Shown: positions 45,399 to 57,287 of the stretch, piece by piece
How positions within the stretch are numbered: position 1 is the first letter of the stretch
Layout: each line of letters begins with the position of its first letter
NCBI GenBank assembly: GCA_030848925.1
Contig: JANFFA010000001.1
Span: 558,001 to 622,000, forward strand
Length of the DNA: 64,000 nucleotides
Source of the DNA: Rhodalgimonas zhirmunskyi
Lineage (GTDB): Bacteria; Pseudomonadota; Alphaproteobacteria; Rhodobacterales; Rhodobacteraceae
Reading direction: 5' to 3'
The notes under the pieces: generated by a model
Told to the model about the DNA's origin: nothing
The model's input: only the letters and a program-made list of their open reading frames with translations
The model's database searches: none
Translations under genes and position numbers: made by a program

Positions 45399-46007
45399 AT
45401 GAATTCCACGCTCTCCATTGCCTCGCTCGTGGGCAGTCGCATCTGCCACGATTTGATCAGCCCCGTGGGCGCGATCAACAACGGAATCGAGCTTCTATCG
45501 ATGGGCGGCCCCCTCGACAGCCCCGAAATGGCGCTGATCAACGACAGTGTCGCCAACGCAAGCGCAAGGATCAAGTTCTTCCGCGTGGCCTTTGGTGTCG
45601 CCTCGCCCGAACAAGTGCTCGGCGCTCCCGAAGTTAGGGGCGTTGCCGAGGGGCAATATGGCGAAGGGCGGCTCTCGGCGCGTTGGCTGGCCGAAGGGGA
45701 TGTGGCGCGGGCGCATGTGCAGGCGGCTTTCCTCTCCATGCTCTGCGTCGAGGCGGCCTTGCCCCTTGGCGGCGAAATCACCGTCGAAAGACAGAACAGC
45801 CGCTGGACGATTTCCGGCACCGGCCGGCGTATCAGCTGCGACCCGGCCCTGTGGGAGCCGCTGTCAGACGGGCGCGCGCCCCGGGACCTGACCCCGGCGC
45901 AGGTTCAATTCGGCCTGTTGCCAATGGCACTGGCCGAGATTCCACCGTCTAGTCGCGGTCAAATCGCAGTGTCGCACTCCGACGCACAGGTCAGCATCAG
46001 CTACTAA
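45399..46007 (+). CDS. chpT: Histidine phosphotransferase ChpT
   Basis: A 202-residue protein with the phospho-accepting histidine in SRICHDLISPVGAINNG, the DHp-like helical hairpin, and a pseudo-HATPase domain that lacks ATP-binding residues. ChpT passes phosphate from CckA to CtrA, the master cell-cycle and motility regulator in alphaproteobacteria. Start: ATG 45399 after AAAGG. It is divergent from DUF3553 and convergent with proA, three bases apart. Confidence 0.95.
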   Translation: MNSTLSIASLVGSRICHDLISPVGAINNGIELLSMGGPLDSPEMALINDSVANASARIKFFRVAFGVASPEQVLGAPEVRGVAEGQYGEGRLSARWLAEGDVARAHVQAAFLSMLCVEAALPLGGEITVERQNSRWTISGTGRRISCDPALWEPLSDGRAPRDLTPAQVQFGLLPMALAEIPPSSRGQIAVSHSDAQVSISY

Positions 46008-46010
46008 GGC

Positions 46011-47276
46011 TCAGCCCCGCACCGTGCCATTACCTTCGACCAGATATTTGAAACTGGTCAGCTGCGCCGCGCCCACCGGGCCGCGCGCATGCAGCTTGCC
46101 GGTGGCTATGCCGATCTCGGCCCCCATGCCGAACTCCCCCCCATCGGCGAACTGGGTCGAGGCGTTGCGCATCAGGATCGCACTGTCGAGCCGCTGGAAA
46201 AAGCGCTCGGCGGCGGCGTCATCCTCGGTCAGGATGCAGTCGGTATGGTGCGAGCCGAAGTTCTGGATATGGGCGATGGCCGCGTCGATATCGGGCACCA
46301 CCTTCGCGGCGATATCCATGTCGAGGTATTCGCGCCCCCAATCTTCGTCCGTCGCCGGGATCGTGCCTTCGATACCTTGCAGCGCCGCGTCGGCATGCAC
46401 CCGCACGCCCTTGTCGATCAGCGCCCGGATCACGCCCTGACCCACGGTATCGACAAGGCTTTCATGGATCAAAAGGCATTCTGCCGCGCCACAGATACCG
46501 GTGCGCCGGGTCTTGGCGTTCAGCACCACGTCGAGCGTTTTCACCGGATCGGCAGCCTTGTCGATATAGATATGCACAATGCCTTCGAGATGGGCAAACA
46601 CCGGCACCCGCGCCTCGCGCTGGACAAGTCCGACAAGGCCCTTGCCTCCGCGCGGCACGATCACATCGATATGGTTGACCATGGTCAGCATCTCTTGCAC
46701 CGCCGCGCGATCACGGGTCGGCACAAGCTGAATCGCCGCCTCGGGCAGGCCCGCCTTGCGCAGCCCCTCGACAAGGCAGGCATGGATCGCCTGCGAGCTG
46801 TGAAAGCTTTCGGAACCGCCGCGCAGGATCACCGCGTTGCCCGCCTTGAGGCAGAGCGCCCCGGCATCCGCCGTCACGTTGGGGCGGCTTTCATAGATCA
46901 CGCCGATCACCCCCAGCGGGGTGCGCACGCGCCGGATATGCAGGCCTGTGGGCTGCTCCCATTCCGCGATCACCTCGCCCACCGGGTCGGTCTGTCCGGC
47001 GACGGCACGCAGACCTTCGGCCATCGCCTTGATCCGCGCCTCGTCCAGCATCAGCCGGTCCATCATCGCCGGGCTCAGCCCTTTTTCGCGGCCATAGTCC
47101 ATATCCTTGGCATTGGCGGCGATGATCTCGTCCTGCCGCGCAAGGATCGCGTCAGCGGCCGCGGTAAGAGCGGCTTCCTTGGCCTCGGATGGGGCGAAGG
47201 CCAGTTCGGCCGCGGCGGCGCGCGCCGCTACGCCCAGATCCTGCATCATGGCGGGAATGTCAGCGATGTCTTTCAT
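46011..47276 (-). CDS. proA: Gamma-glutamyl phosphate reductase
   Basis: A 421-residue NADPH-dependent enzyme, the second step of proline synthesis, with the catalytic cysteine in [14 protein letters not shown] and the SAM-like fold of aldehyde dehydrogenases. It is the third gene of obgE-proB-proA, with 67 bases before it that hold the recurring intergenic motif. Confidence 0.97.
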   Translation of the reverse strand: MKDIADIPAMMQDLGVAARAAAAELAFAPSEAKEAALTAAADAILARQDEIIAANAKDMDYGREKGLSPAMMDRLMLDEARIKAMAEGLRAVAGQTDPVGEVIAEWEQPTGLHIRRVRTPLGVIGVIYESRPNVTADAGALCLKAGNAVILRGGSESFHSSQAIHACLVEGLRKAGLPEAAIQLVPTRDRAAVQEMLTMVNHIDVIVPRGGKGLVGLVQREARVPVFAHLEGIVHIYIDKAADPVKTLDVVLNAKTRRTGICGAAECLLIHESLVDTVGQGVIRALIDKGVRVHADAALQGIEGTIPATDEDWGREYLDMDIAAKVVPDIDAAIAHIQNFGSHHTDCILTEDDAAAERFFQRLDSAILMRNASTQFADGGEFGMGAEIGIATGKLHARGPVGAAQLTSFKYLVEGNGTVRG

Positions 47277-47305
47277 GGATCGGCCCTTTCGCGGGGGAAA
47301 CCGTC

Positions 47306-47342
47306 GGATGCCTCCGGCGGGGATATTTTTAGCAAGATGAAC
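47306..47342 (+). repeat. Copy of recurring intergenic motif
   Basis: The spacer between proA and proB contains CCTCCGGCGGGGATATTTTT then AGCAAGATGAA. This is a member of the GTATTT/AATGAA-type sequence family seen at several gene ends in the window. Confidence 0.45.
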
Positions 47343-47343
47343 C

Positions 47344-49502
<2,159 letters not shown>

Positions 49503-49544
49503 TCACTCCTTACGCAAAGGTCCCGGTCGGCTCAACCACCCGGA

Positions 49545-50087
49545 TCAGATGCGTTTCAAACTATAAGTCCAGGTCGCCACCTTCGCATTGCGCGCGACCG
49601 AGAAGGTTTCAGCATCGCCCAGATAGACGAAGCCCTGATTGGTCAACACCCGCGCCGAGGCCGGGTTGTCCTGAAAGACGCTGGCAAAGAACGTCTCGGC
49701 GCCCTGCGGGTTGGCCTCGATCATCGCGGCCACGGCCTCTTGCGCAAGGCCGGTGTTCCAGAACGCGGGCGCGACCCAGTAGCCGACCTCGCTTTGCTGC
49801 CGGTCCATCCGCTTGAGCGAAATCAGGCCCATCAGCTCGGGTCCGCCGGTCTTGGTCGCGTCGATCGCCCAGACGTCTTCTTCGCGGCCTTCAACGCCGG
49901 CCCGCCGGATGAAATCCTCGGCCACGCCGGGGGCCATGGGGTGCGGGATCGAACTCGTGTTCCGCGCCACCCGTTCGTCGCCTGCATAAAGCTCGATCAA
50001 GCCCTTGTCCGAAAGGCGCAGCGGGCGCAGGTCGAACCGTTCCGTTTCGATCACCGGCTGCATTGTTTCTGCCTCGGCCACCATCAT
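49545..50087 (-). CDS. GNAT-family acetyltransferase (RimJ/RimL-like)
   Basis: A 180-residue protein with TERFDLRPLRLSD, the GYWVAPAFWNTGLAQEAVAAM acetyl-CoA region, and SVFQDNPASARVLTNQGF. The layout is that of RimJ/RimL-type N-terminal acetyltransferases. I chose ATG 50087 after GGAGGAG. It sits between rpmA and obgE on the same strand. Confidence 0.92.
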   Translation of the reverse strand: MMVAEAETMQPVIETERFDLRPLRLSDKGLIELYAGDERVARNTSSIPHPMAPGVAEDFIRRAGVEGREEDVWAIDATKTGGPELMGLISLKRMDRQQSEVGYWVAPAFWNTGLAQEAVAAMIEANPQGAETFFASVFQDNPASARVLTNQGFVYLGDAETFSVARNAKVATWTYSLKRI

Positions 50088-50230
50088 ACTCTCTCCTCCA
50101 GACACGGGACGGCGCTTTTGCTCCGTTCCCTCGGATCGTTCGTCTTTTCGGTAATCGCGCCCTTCTGCGTCACTCCCATGACAGACATCCCCGTGAAGGA
50201 AATCGGGCAGCGCCCCGCCAAAACGAAATC

Positions 50231-50265
50231 GGGGGACCGGCGGTTTCGCCGATCCCCCGTTTTTC
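50231..50265. terminator. Intrinsic terminator after rpmA
   Basis: CGGGGGA (50231-50237) pairs with TCCCCCG (50254-50260), and after one mismatch CGGCG (50239-50243) pairs with CGCCG (50248-50252) around a GTTT loop. A five-T run follows on the plus strand; on the operon strand it is followed by ATTTCGTTTT. It separates rplU-rpmA from the genes downstream. Confidence 0.75.
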
Positions 50266-50285
50266 TCAAAACCATCAGGTTCGGC

Positions 50286-50555
<270 letters not shown>

Positions 50556-50575
50556 ATCGTTTCTCCTTGTCCGTC

Positions 50576-51232
50576 TTACTTGGCCAGTTCTTTGGCCTGT
50601 TCAACCCAGCCCTCGCGCTCGATCCGGCCCTTGAAGCTCAGCTTCTCGTCCATCTCGGCAATATCGGCCTCGGTCCATGCAGCGATCTGGGCGAAGGTGG
50701 TCACGCCGTTCTCGTGCAGTTTCTTCTCCAGCGCGGGGCCAACACCCGAAAGCTGTTTCAGATCGTCGCCACCTTCGGCCTTCGCGGCTTTCGGTGCGGC
50801 TTTCTTTTCAGCCTTAGGCTCGGCTTTCTTGGCGGGTTTCTTTGCCTCGGTCGCGGCCACGGCCACGGCCGCAACGGAACCTGCGCCAACGGCGGCTTTC
50901 ACGCCGGTCTTGTCGCCACCCGATGCCAGGATCTCGGTGATCTTGAGCATGGTGAGCTTCTGACGGTGACCCTTGGTGCGCTTCGAGCTGTGCTTACGGC
51001 GACGACGCACGAAGTGGATGACCTTGTCACCCTTCACCTGGTCGATCACCTCGGCCTGAACGGCCGCGCCTTCAACGAGCGGTGCGCCGACGATAGTTTT
51101 ATCCCCGCCCAGCATCAGCACTTCGTTGAACTGAATTGTTTCACCTGCATCTGCGGCCAGCTTTTCAACCTTGAGCATATCGCCCGATTGAACTTTGTAC
51201 TGTTTGCCGCCGGTCTTCAAAACCGCGAACAT
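50576..51232 (-). CDS. rplU: 50S ribosomal protein L21 with C-terminal helix-hairpin-helix extension
   Basis: A 218-residue protein, twice the usual length. Residues 1-103 are L21 ([30 protein letters not shown]). After an Ala/Lys-rich linker, residues about 158-218 form a helix-hairpin-helix-like domain ([20 protein letters not shown]). Such extension is seen in several alphaproteobacteria. Whether the tail is on the ribosome or cleaved is unknown. Confidence 0.96.
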   Translation of the reverse strand: MFAVLKTGGKQYKVQSGDMLKVEKLAADAGETIQFNEVLMLGGDKTIVGAPLVEGAAVQAEVIDQVKGDKVIHFVRRRRKHSSKRTKGHRQKLTMLKITEILASGGDKTGVKAAVGAGSVAAVAVAATEAKKPAKKAEPKAEKKAAPKAAKAEGGDDLKQLSGVGPALEKKLHENGVTTFAQIAAWTEADIAEMDEKLSFKGRIEREGWVEQAKELAK

Positions 51233-51445
51233 CGCGTCTTCCTTTTATCTTCCGCGTTCTGTGGCCGCCCCCGGATCTCCGGGAATGGGCGTTTGTGGCT
51301 TTTGCCGCCTCGAACAGCGCGCCCTCTCGGAGCGTCATGAGAATCAAACCCGGGCGAGATTTCCCCGCCCGGTCGCGCGTATATCGGTAAAACCGCCCCC
51401 CAAGTCAAGGCCTGCAAGGGCAATAGGGATCAAGTCCGGGGCCGC

Positions 51446-52282
51446 TCAGAGATCCTCGCCCTTGGCCTGCTGCGCGACCGCAAGCCCCATCGCATAGGAC
51501 AGATCGCCATACATCCCGTCGAACCCGGCAAACAGCGCCCGGTTCAGCGCGCGGCCAGCGTCGGTCTTGGACAGCGCGACATAGGCTTCGATATCGCCGT
51601 CCTCAAGCGGCGCATAGGCCATCATCAGATAGGCATAAAGCCATTCCTCGGTATCCGCGCGGGTTTCCTCGGCCTGCCCCCAGACATCGGCAAGGATTTC
51701 TTCCTCGCTCATGTCATAGGCGCCGCCGTCCACCAGCCCCTTGTAAAAGCGCAGGTTGGAATTGAGCCCGCCAGTCACATTGTATTCCACAAGGTCGTTG
51801 GCCTCGACATAGGCGCGCACCAGATCCAGCCGCGCTTCCTGTGCGTCGGGAAGGTTGCGCACGTGTTCGCGCGCGGCCTCTTCCGCCGCCGGATCAAGGA
51901 AGGCGCGCCGCGCCGCCAATTCGGCCGCCACGATGCGATGCCCCCGCTCGGACGAGAAGAAGGTCAGCAACGGCTTTACAGCACTCGCCGGCAGCGCCTT
52001 CGCCATCCCCTGCCCGACCGAAGCGCGCATTTTCTCCAGATCGTAAATCCGGCCAACCACGCCCTGCCAATCCGCGCCACCGCCATCAGGCAGGAACTCG
52101 GTCCCGATCTGGCGGCCATAGATCTGCCCTTCCTCGCGCATCACGCCGAGCAGATCGCCAACCCCCAGCGCCGCGTTCAGCGCGGCGCGGTCCGCTGCCT
52201 CATCCGCGCGCAGAGGCGCCGCCAGCAGCAACGCAAGACACATGAAAGCGCCGATCGCGCGCAGGCCCCGCATAAATGACAT
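51446..52282 (-). CDS. DUF2059-type exported protein
   Basis: A 278-residue protein with an N-terminal signal peptide (MCLALLLAAPLRA) and a helical DUF2059 core (TFFSSERGHRIVAAELAARRAF). Its role is unknown. I chose ATG 52282 for the correct ribosome-site spacing (AAGGA); ATG 52291 is possible. Its neighbour upstream is similar. Confidence 0.82.
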   Translation of the reverse strand: MSFMRGLRAIGAFMCLALLLAAPLRADEAADRAALNAALGVGDLLGVMREEGQIYGRQIGTEFLPDGGGADWQGVVGRIYDLEKMRASVGQGMAKALPASAVKPLLTFFSSERGHRIVAAELAARRAFLDPAAEEAAREHVRNLPDAQEARLDLVRAYVEANDLVEYNVTGGLNSNLRFYKGLVDGGAYDMSEEEILADVWGQAEETRADTEEWLYAYLMMAYAPLEDGDIEAYVALSKTDAGRALNRALFAGFDGMYGDLSYAMGLAVAQQAKGEDL

Positions 52283-52307
52283 TCCACTCATTCCTTCCAA
52301 AGATCTC

Positions 52308-53216
52308 TCAAAGATCGGTCACCGGTTCCAGAGTGCCCATGCGCACGGCCAGCGCCTCGAAACGGTTGGCCATCACTTCCCACTGGATCGCGTTCATCAA
52401 TTCATAGACCCTCTGCATCTTGGGGTCTTCAAGCGCCTCGGCATAGGTCAGCAACTCTTCGTCGGTCAAGCTGCGATAAGTCCAGGCCGCGCTTTGCAGC
52501 GCGCTTTTCTCAAGGCTTTCGGCCAGCGCCGCTTCGCCGCCGCGAAGAAGCTCGCGCAGGCCCTCTTCCCCCAGCTTCAAACGCATGACCCCGGCAGCAT
52601 CCGCCGCCAGCAGGAATCGCAACTGGATTTCCTGCACCGCCCGCACCGAGCTTTCCGAAGCATCGACCGCCGAATTGAGCCGCTCCAACACCGCCAGCCG
52701 CTCGGGGTTATCCGCCCGCAGCTGCGAAATCAGCGCCTCTTCCGCGGCCTCGCCTTCGGGCGTGCTTTCGGTCATGTGCGCCTCGTTCTCAAGCGTCACC
52801 AGCTTCAACCCAAGCGGCGTCACATAGAATGTCGTCGCATGATCAAGCAGATCCGCGCTCAACGCCTGTTCGAGGATATCAAGCGCCATCCCCTGCATCT
52901 TGTCGCTGGCAAACACCTCGTCCGCCGCCTCGCGCCACTGGAACCCGAAATCCTCGGCCTTGCGGCCCAGCATCGCGGGCGCGTTCTTGGCCGAAAGCGC
53001 AATCGAGTCGAGCGCCACGTCAAACCCCGTCACCTTGAGAAAGGCGCGCAGCTTTTCGCGATCAACCTTCACATCGACTCGCCCCGCAACGCTTACCGCC
53101 TGCACGCGCGCGTCAAACAGCGCCCCCTGCTGCGCCACCACCGGTGCCGCGCCCCCGGACAACGCCAGAGCCAACAGCGCAACCGCTCGACCGGGGGTCA
53201 ATGCCCAAGACGCCAT
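52308..53216 (-). CDS. DUF2059-like exported protein
   Basis: A 302-residue protein with a signal peptide (AVALLALALSGGAAPVVA) and helical repeats. It resembles the following gene in layout (two helical halves with F-x-x-PxG-x-K motifs). I chose ATG 53216, which gives a normal signal peptide; the longer frame has a repetitive, unlikely extension. Twenty-five bases separate the pair, so they are probably one operon. Function unknown. Confidence 0.75.
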   Translation of the reverse strand: MASWALTPGRAVALLALALSGGAAPVVAQQGALFDARVQAVSVAGRVDVKVDREKLRAFLKVTGFDVALDSIALSAKNAPAMLGRKAEDFGFQWREAADEVFASDKMQGMALDILEQALSADLLDHATTFYVTPLGLKLVTLENEAHMTESTPEGEAAEEALISQLRADNPERLAVLERLNSAVDASESSVRAVQEIQLRFLLAADAAGVMRLKLGEEGLRELLRGGEAALAESLEKSALQSAAWTYRSLTDEELLTYAEALEDPKMQRVYELMNAIQWEVMANRFEALAVRMGTLEPVTDL

Positions 53217-53547
53217 CCGTGCCCTGACCCCGCGGTTGCCCGCGCGGTCCTCCGGATGTTTGCCCAGATGATTCCCGGTATAACTCCCGTTATGATTCCC
53301 CCTGCGATTTCTCGTGTGGCTTTTCGTGACCATCGCCCGCTGCATCGCCTTCTCCTCGCAGTTTTGCGGCGCGGGCCTCCGGCCCGCTGTCCCGCGTTCT
53401 CAACCTGTTTTGCGCCTGCCCCAGAACGCCGTTTTACACGGCCTTGCCCCAACCTAAGCGATTTGCGCACCGAAACAACGCATTTCGGCAAATGCCCCCC
53501 TTGCAAGGCGGATCAAAGCCGACTAAACGGACCTCCCAGACCCCCGC

Positions 53548-53637
53548 GGAGAGGTGCCGGAGTGGTCGAACGGGGCGGTCTCGAAAACCGTTGTGGGTGC
53601 AAGCCCACCCAGGGTTCGAATCCCTGTCTCTCCGCCA
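53548..53637 (+). tRNA. tRNA-Ser (anticodon CGA)
   Basis: The acceptor stem GGAGAGG (53548-53554) pairs with TCTCTCC (with one G-T pair), followed by discriminator G and CCA at 53635-53637. Anticodon stem GCGGT/ACCGT holds the loop CTCGAAA, anticodon CGA, which reads UCG. A long variable arm marks class II. Confidence 0.96.
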
Positions 53638-54246
53638 CTAAACCACTGGCATGGTTTAATCTCACGGCTTAGCGCGACTAAGCCCTCCCCCTTCGGAAAG
53701 AGTAGAAACCGGCTCACCATTCCGGGTTACCGTGTCAGCATACGCGCTGGCGATGCCGTGGCGCCGCTTAATTCTGTCTTGCGATGCCCGCTGCGCGCGC
53801 CCCGGTCCGACAGAAGCCCGCCGTTTCAGGCAGGACTTCGTCCCTCAAAGCGAACTTGCGTATAAGCCCGATGTTTCCACCGGTTTCGCCCATCGCTTGC
53901 TGCCCTTGGGCCGCAGCAGCAAGATGCGGGGAAATACGCGAGGGGATGCTGCTGCGAAAGTCGTAAAAACCCGAACCAATCCACCGGCTCACAGATCAGA
54001 CATGCGTTGCCAAGCAAGCGACCGAAAAGCTCGCCCCCAAGGGCGGGCGTTTGCGCAAAAGCGCTTTGCCGAGGTCGCTGTTTGAAACGACCGTAGCGCG
54101 CTGCCCCTCGGACGATTTGGTGAGTCTCTCTGTGATGGGCCTGATCCGGCCAAATTACCCCCCGCCGAAAGACATATTCTGCGCAATTACGTTCCGTTAC
54201 GCGATATTGGCACCGGCCGTATTCCTGCCTAACCTGCGCAAGCTGC
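53638..54246. other. 609-bp region with no convincing gene
   Basis: The sequence after tRNA-Ser(CGA) has only short reading frames without recognisable domains on either strand (for example on the plus strand at 53732-54085 and the minus strand at 53826-54302). It may hold the catabolic operon's promoter and remnants of inserted DNA. No repeat of the tRNA end was seen, so an island boundary is not proved. Confidence 0.55.
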
Positions 54247-55998
54247 ATGGAGTCTTTGGGAGGGGATGATGCGACGCAATCTATTAGTGCGATGACGGCC
54301 ATGACACCCGAAGATGCGGTGCGTCATGTGGTTGGCACGAATCCGACATTCGCGGTGCACGAGGTTGTCGTGCGCGGTGTCACGCTCAAGGCATTCAAGA
54401 ATATTCCGCCAACTGTCCCCGGCTTGCTCGCCGCTGGCTGGGCGCAGCATGGCGATGGCACGCTAGAGTATCTGGCCTATGAAGACGAGGCCCTGACCTA
54501 TGCTGACTTCACCCGCGCGGTCTATCGAATGGCGCATGCCATGCGTGACGAGCTGGGGGTAAGGCAAGGCGACCGCGTGGCCATCGCAATGCGCAATTAT
54601 CCCGAGCTTTTAACCCTGCTTCTTGCGATTTCATCCATCGGCGGAGTGGTTGTTTTCGTCAATGCATGGTGGACCACCGAAGAGCTGGACTACGCCCTGC
54701 GCGACAGCGAGGCAAAGATCGTCTTTGCCGACGGCCCCCGGATGGAGCGTCTTGAGCCCTTGCAAGCGGAATTGGGCCTGACCCTTGTCGGTGTGCGGGA
54801 TGCCGAAGGGCGTGGAGCGCATGACTTCACCACATTACAGCAGGCAGCCAGATCCGAGGTCGCGCCGGACGTTGCGATAGACACTGACGATGATTTCGCG
54901 GTGATGTATTCCTCGGGCACGACAGGTCATCCCAAAGGCGTGGTTCAGACCCATCGCGGGGCGGTGAACGCGGTGTTCAGCTGGCTGATGCAATCGTTTG
55001 TAGCGCCGTTGGTCACCCCGCCCGACCCCGGCGCGCCAGAGCCGCTGCGCCCTTCGGTATTGGTGGTGACACCGCTGTTTCATGTCACCGCCACCCATCC
55101 ACTGTTTCTACTGAGCCTGCCTGCCGGTGCGAAAATCACGCTGATGCGCAAATGGGACGCCGAACAAGCGGTTCGGCTGATACGGGACAACTACATCACT
55201 CGCTTTCTGGGCGTTCCGACCCAATCGGCCGAACTGATGCAGGCCGCGCGCCGGATGGGCGAGAGGCTGCCGACGCTGGATTACCTTGGCTCAGGCGGGG
55301 CAAAACGGCCTGGCGCGCAGGTGGCGCAACTGGCCGAGGCGTTCCCGAATGCAGGTATCGCAACCGGCTGGGGGATGACGGAAACCAACGCGCTGGGGAT
55401 TGGCATGATCGGGGACGATTACATCGCGCGCCCCGAAAGCGCGGGCAAATTGCACCCGCCCGTACAGGAACTGCGCATGCTTGATGATGCCGGCATTGAC
55501 GTGCCGCCGGGTCAGATTGGAGAGATCACGGTCAAAAGCCCGGCCAACATGCGTTGCTACCTGAACAAACCCGAAGCCACGGCAGAGGTGCTACAGGATG
55601 GCTGGCTGCGCACCGGGGATCTGGGCGTGCTGGATGCAGACGGCTATGTCACGATCCTTGATCGCAAGAAGAACATCATCATCCGCGGCGGTGAAAACAT
55701 CGCATGCCTTGATGTCGAAGGCGCGTTGCACCGCCATCCCGACGTGCTGGAGGCGGCGGCGTTTCCCGTGCCGGACGACCGGCTGGGCGAAGTGGTGGGG
55801 GCCGCAGTTCAACTGAAAACCGGCGCAACGCTCACACAAGCGGACATGGCGGCCTTCCTGCAAGAGCATATCGCCAGTTTCAAAATCCCGGCGCATCTCT
55901 GGGTGCAGCACGATGTGTTGGACCGGGGCGCAACAGACAAAATCGACCGCCGCGCCATCCGCACGGCCTGTCTGGACAATCAAAAGGTGAAAGTATGA
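54247..55998 (+). CDS. Acyl-CoA synthetase (class I adenylate-forming enzyme)
   Basis: A 583-residue enzyme that activates a carboxylic acid with ATP and CoA. It shows the P-loop-like YSSGTTGHPKG, GWGMTETN, the LRTGDLG hinge and the catalytic C-terminal lysine in DKIDRRAI (ATDKIDRR). The substrate is probably a medium-chain or cyclic acid; exact identity is unknown. The start is uncertain: ATG 54247 has no ribosome site and ATG 54292 or 54301 is possible. It heads the seven-gene catabolic operon. Confidence 0.92.
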   Translation: MESLGGDDATQSISAMTAMTPEDAVRHVVGTNPTFAVHEVVVRGVTLKAFKNIPPTVPGLLAAGWAQHGDGTLEYLAYEDEALTYADFTRAVYRMAHAMRDELGVRQGDRVAIAMRNYPELLTLLLAISSIGGVVVFVNAWWTTEELDYALRDSEAKIVFADGPRMERLEPLQAELGLTLVGVRDAEGRGAHDFTTLQQAARSEVAPDVAIDTDDDFAVMYSSGTTGHPKGVVQTHRGAVNAVFSWLMQSFVAPLVTPPDPGAPEPLRPSVLVVTPLFHVTATHPLFLLSLPAGAKITLMRKWDAEQAVRLIRDNYITRFLGVPTQSAELMQAARRMGERLPTLDYLGSGGAKRPGAQVAQLAEAFPNAGIATGWGMTETNALGIGMIGDDYIARPESAGKLHPPVQELRMLDDAGIDVPPGQIGEITVKSPANMRCYLNKPEATAEVLQDGWLRTGDLGVLDADGYVTILDRKKNIIIRGGENIACLDVEGALHRHPDVLEAAAFPVPDDRLGEVVGAAVQLKTGATLTQADMAAFLQEHIASFKIPAHLWVQHDVLDRGATDKIDRRAIRTACLDNQKVKV

Positions 55999-57287
55999 CT
56001 TCTCCAAGCGACGCTGAAATTGGCGCTTATATCGCCGCCGCCGGCAAGGCGGCGTGGGATGTGCCCGCCCTGCCCGCAAACACCCCTCTTCGCGAGGTCA
56101 AGACGGTCGGCATCATCGGTGCAGGCACCATGGGCGGCGGCATCGCGATGAACTTTGCCACGGCCGGTTTCAACGTGCGCATCGTCGAGACCACGCAAGA
56201 CGCGCTTGATCGCGGCCTTGGCGTGGTGCGTGGCAACTACCAGCGCTCTGCCGACAAGGGCCGGTTTCCGCAGGACGAGGTCGAAGCGCGCATGGCCCGG
56301 TTTGACGGCCGCCTTGCCCTGGCGGACCTTGGCGACTGCGATCTTGTGATCGAGGCGGTGTTCGAGGACATGGACCTCAAGCGCAAGATATTCACCGAAC
56401 TCGACCGCGTGATGAAACCGGGCGCGATCTTGGCGACAAACACCTCGGCGTTGAACATCGATGAAATCGCGTCGATGACCAAGCGCCCCGAGGATGTGAT
56501 CGGCCTGCACTTTTTCTCGCCCGCCAACGTGATGAAACTGTTGGAGATCGTGCGCGCCAAACACACGGCCGATGACGTTGTCGCCACCTGCATGGCGCTG
56601 GCCAAGGAAATCAACAAGATCGCCGTTCTGGTCGGGGTTTGCCCCGGCTTCGTCGGCAACCGCATCCTGTTCGCGCGCCAGATTCAAGCCAACAAGCTGG
56701 TCTATCAGGGCGTGATGCCGTGGGATGTGGATGCCGCACTCAATGCCTTTGGCTTCAAGATGGGCCCCTTCCAGATGAGCGATCTGGCGGGCCTTGATAT
56801 CGGCTGGTCCAAAGGGGCCAAGACCGACAACCCGATCCGTGACGCCCTGTGTGAGATGGACCGGCGCGGGCAGAAAACCAAAGCCGGGTTCTATGACTAT
56901 GATGAGAACCGCCGCCCCGTGCCCTCGGAGGTGACGGCTGGCATCATCCGCGACATTACGGGCGCACAGCCCGTCACCATGCCCGCGAATGAGATCGTCG
57001 AGATCTGTATCTATCCGATGATCAACGAGGCCGTGAAAATCCTCGAAGAGAACAAGGCGCAGCGCCCCTCTGACATCGATGTGGTCTGGTTGAATGGCTA
57101 TGGCTGGCCTGCGGACAAGGGCGGGCCGATGTTTTACGGCGATATGGTGGGGGCCGAAGCCGTACTGGCACGAATGGAGACGCTCGGGGCCGAAGATGAG
57201 GCGTTCTCCCCCGCCGAGACACTCCGCACTTTGGCCGCAACAGGCGGAAAGTTCATCGATATCGATACCGGAGGGCTGAAAGTATGA
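55995..57287 (+). CDS. 3-hydroxyacyl-CoA dehydrogenase
   Basis: A 430-residue NAD-dependent enzyme: [13 protein letters not shown], the catalytic-site His in [16 protein letters not shown], and the C-terminal dimer domain ([12 protein letters not shown]). There is an added C-terminal stretch ([16 protein letters not shown]) similar to the FadB second half. It oxidises L-3-hydroxyacyl-CoA. Overlaps the previous stop by four bases (ATGA). Confidence 0.95.
   Translation: MTSPSDAEIGAYIAAAGKAAWDVPALPANTPLREVKTVGIIGAGTMGGGIAMNFATAGFNVRIVETTQDALDRGLGVVRGNYQRSADKGRFPQDEVEARMARFDGRLALADLGDCDLVIEAVFEDMDLKRKIFTELDRVMKPGAILATNTSALNIDEIASMTKRPEDVIGLHFFSPANVMKLLEIVRAKHTADDVVATCMALAKEINKIAVLVGVCPGFVGNRILFARQIQANKLVYQGVMPWDVDAALNAFGFKMGPFQMSDLAGLDIGWSKGAKTDNPIRDALCEMDRRGQKTKAGFYDYDENRRPVPSEVTAGIIRDITGAQPVTMPANEIVEICIYPMINEAVKILEENKAQRPSDIDVVWLNGYGWPADKGGPMFYGDMVGAEAVLARMETLGAEDEAFSPAETLRTLAATGGKFIDIDTGGLKV

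Noticed and set aside
53826-54302. A 158-codon minus-strand frame and 117-codon plus-strand frame after tRNA-Ser(CGA)
   Set aside because: No recognisable domain and mutually exclusive; I could not confirm a transposase remnant.
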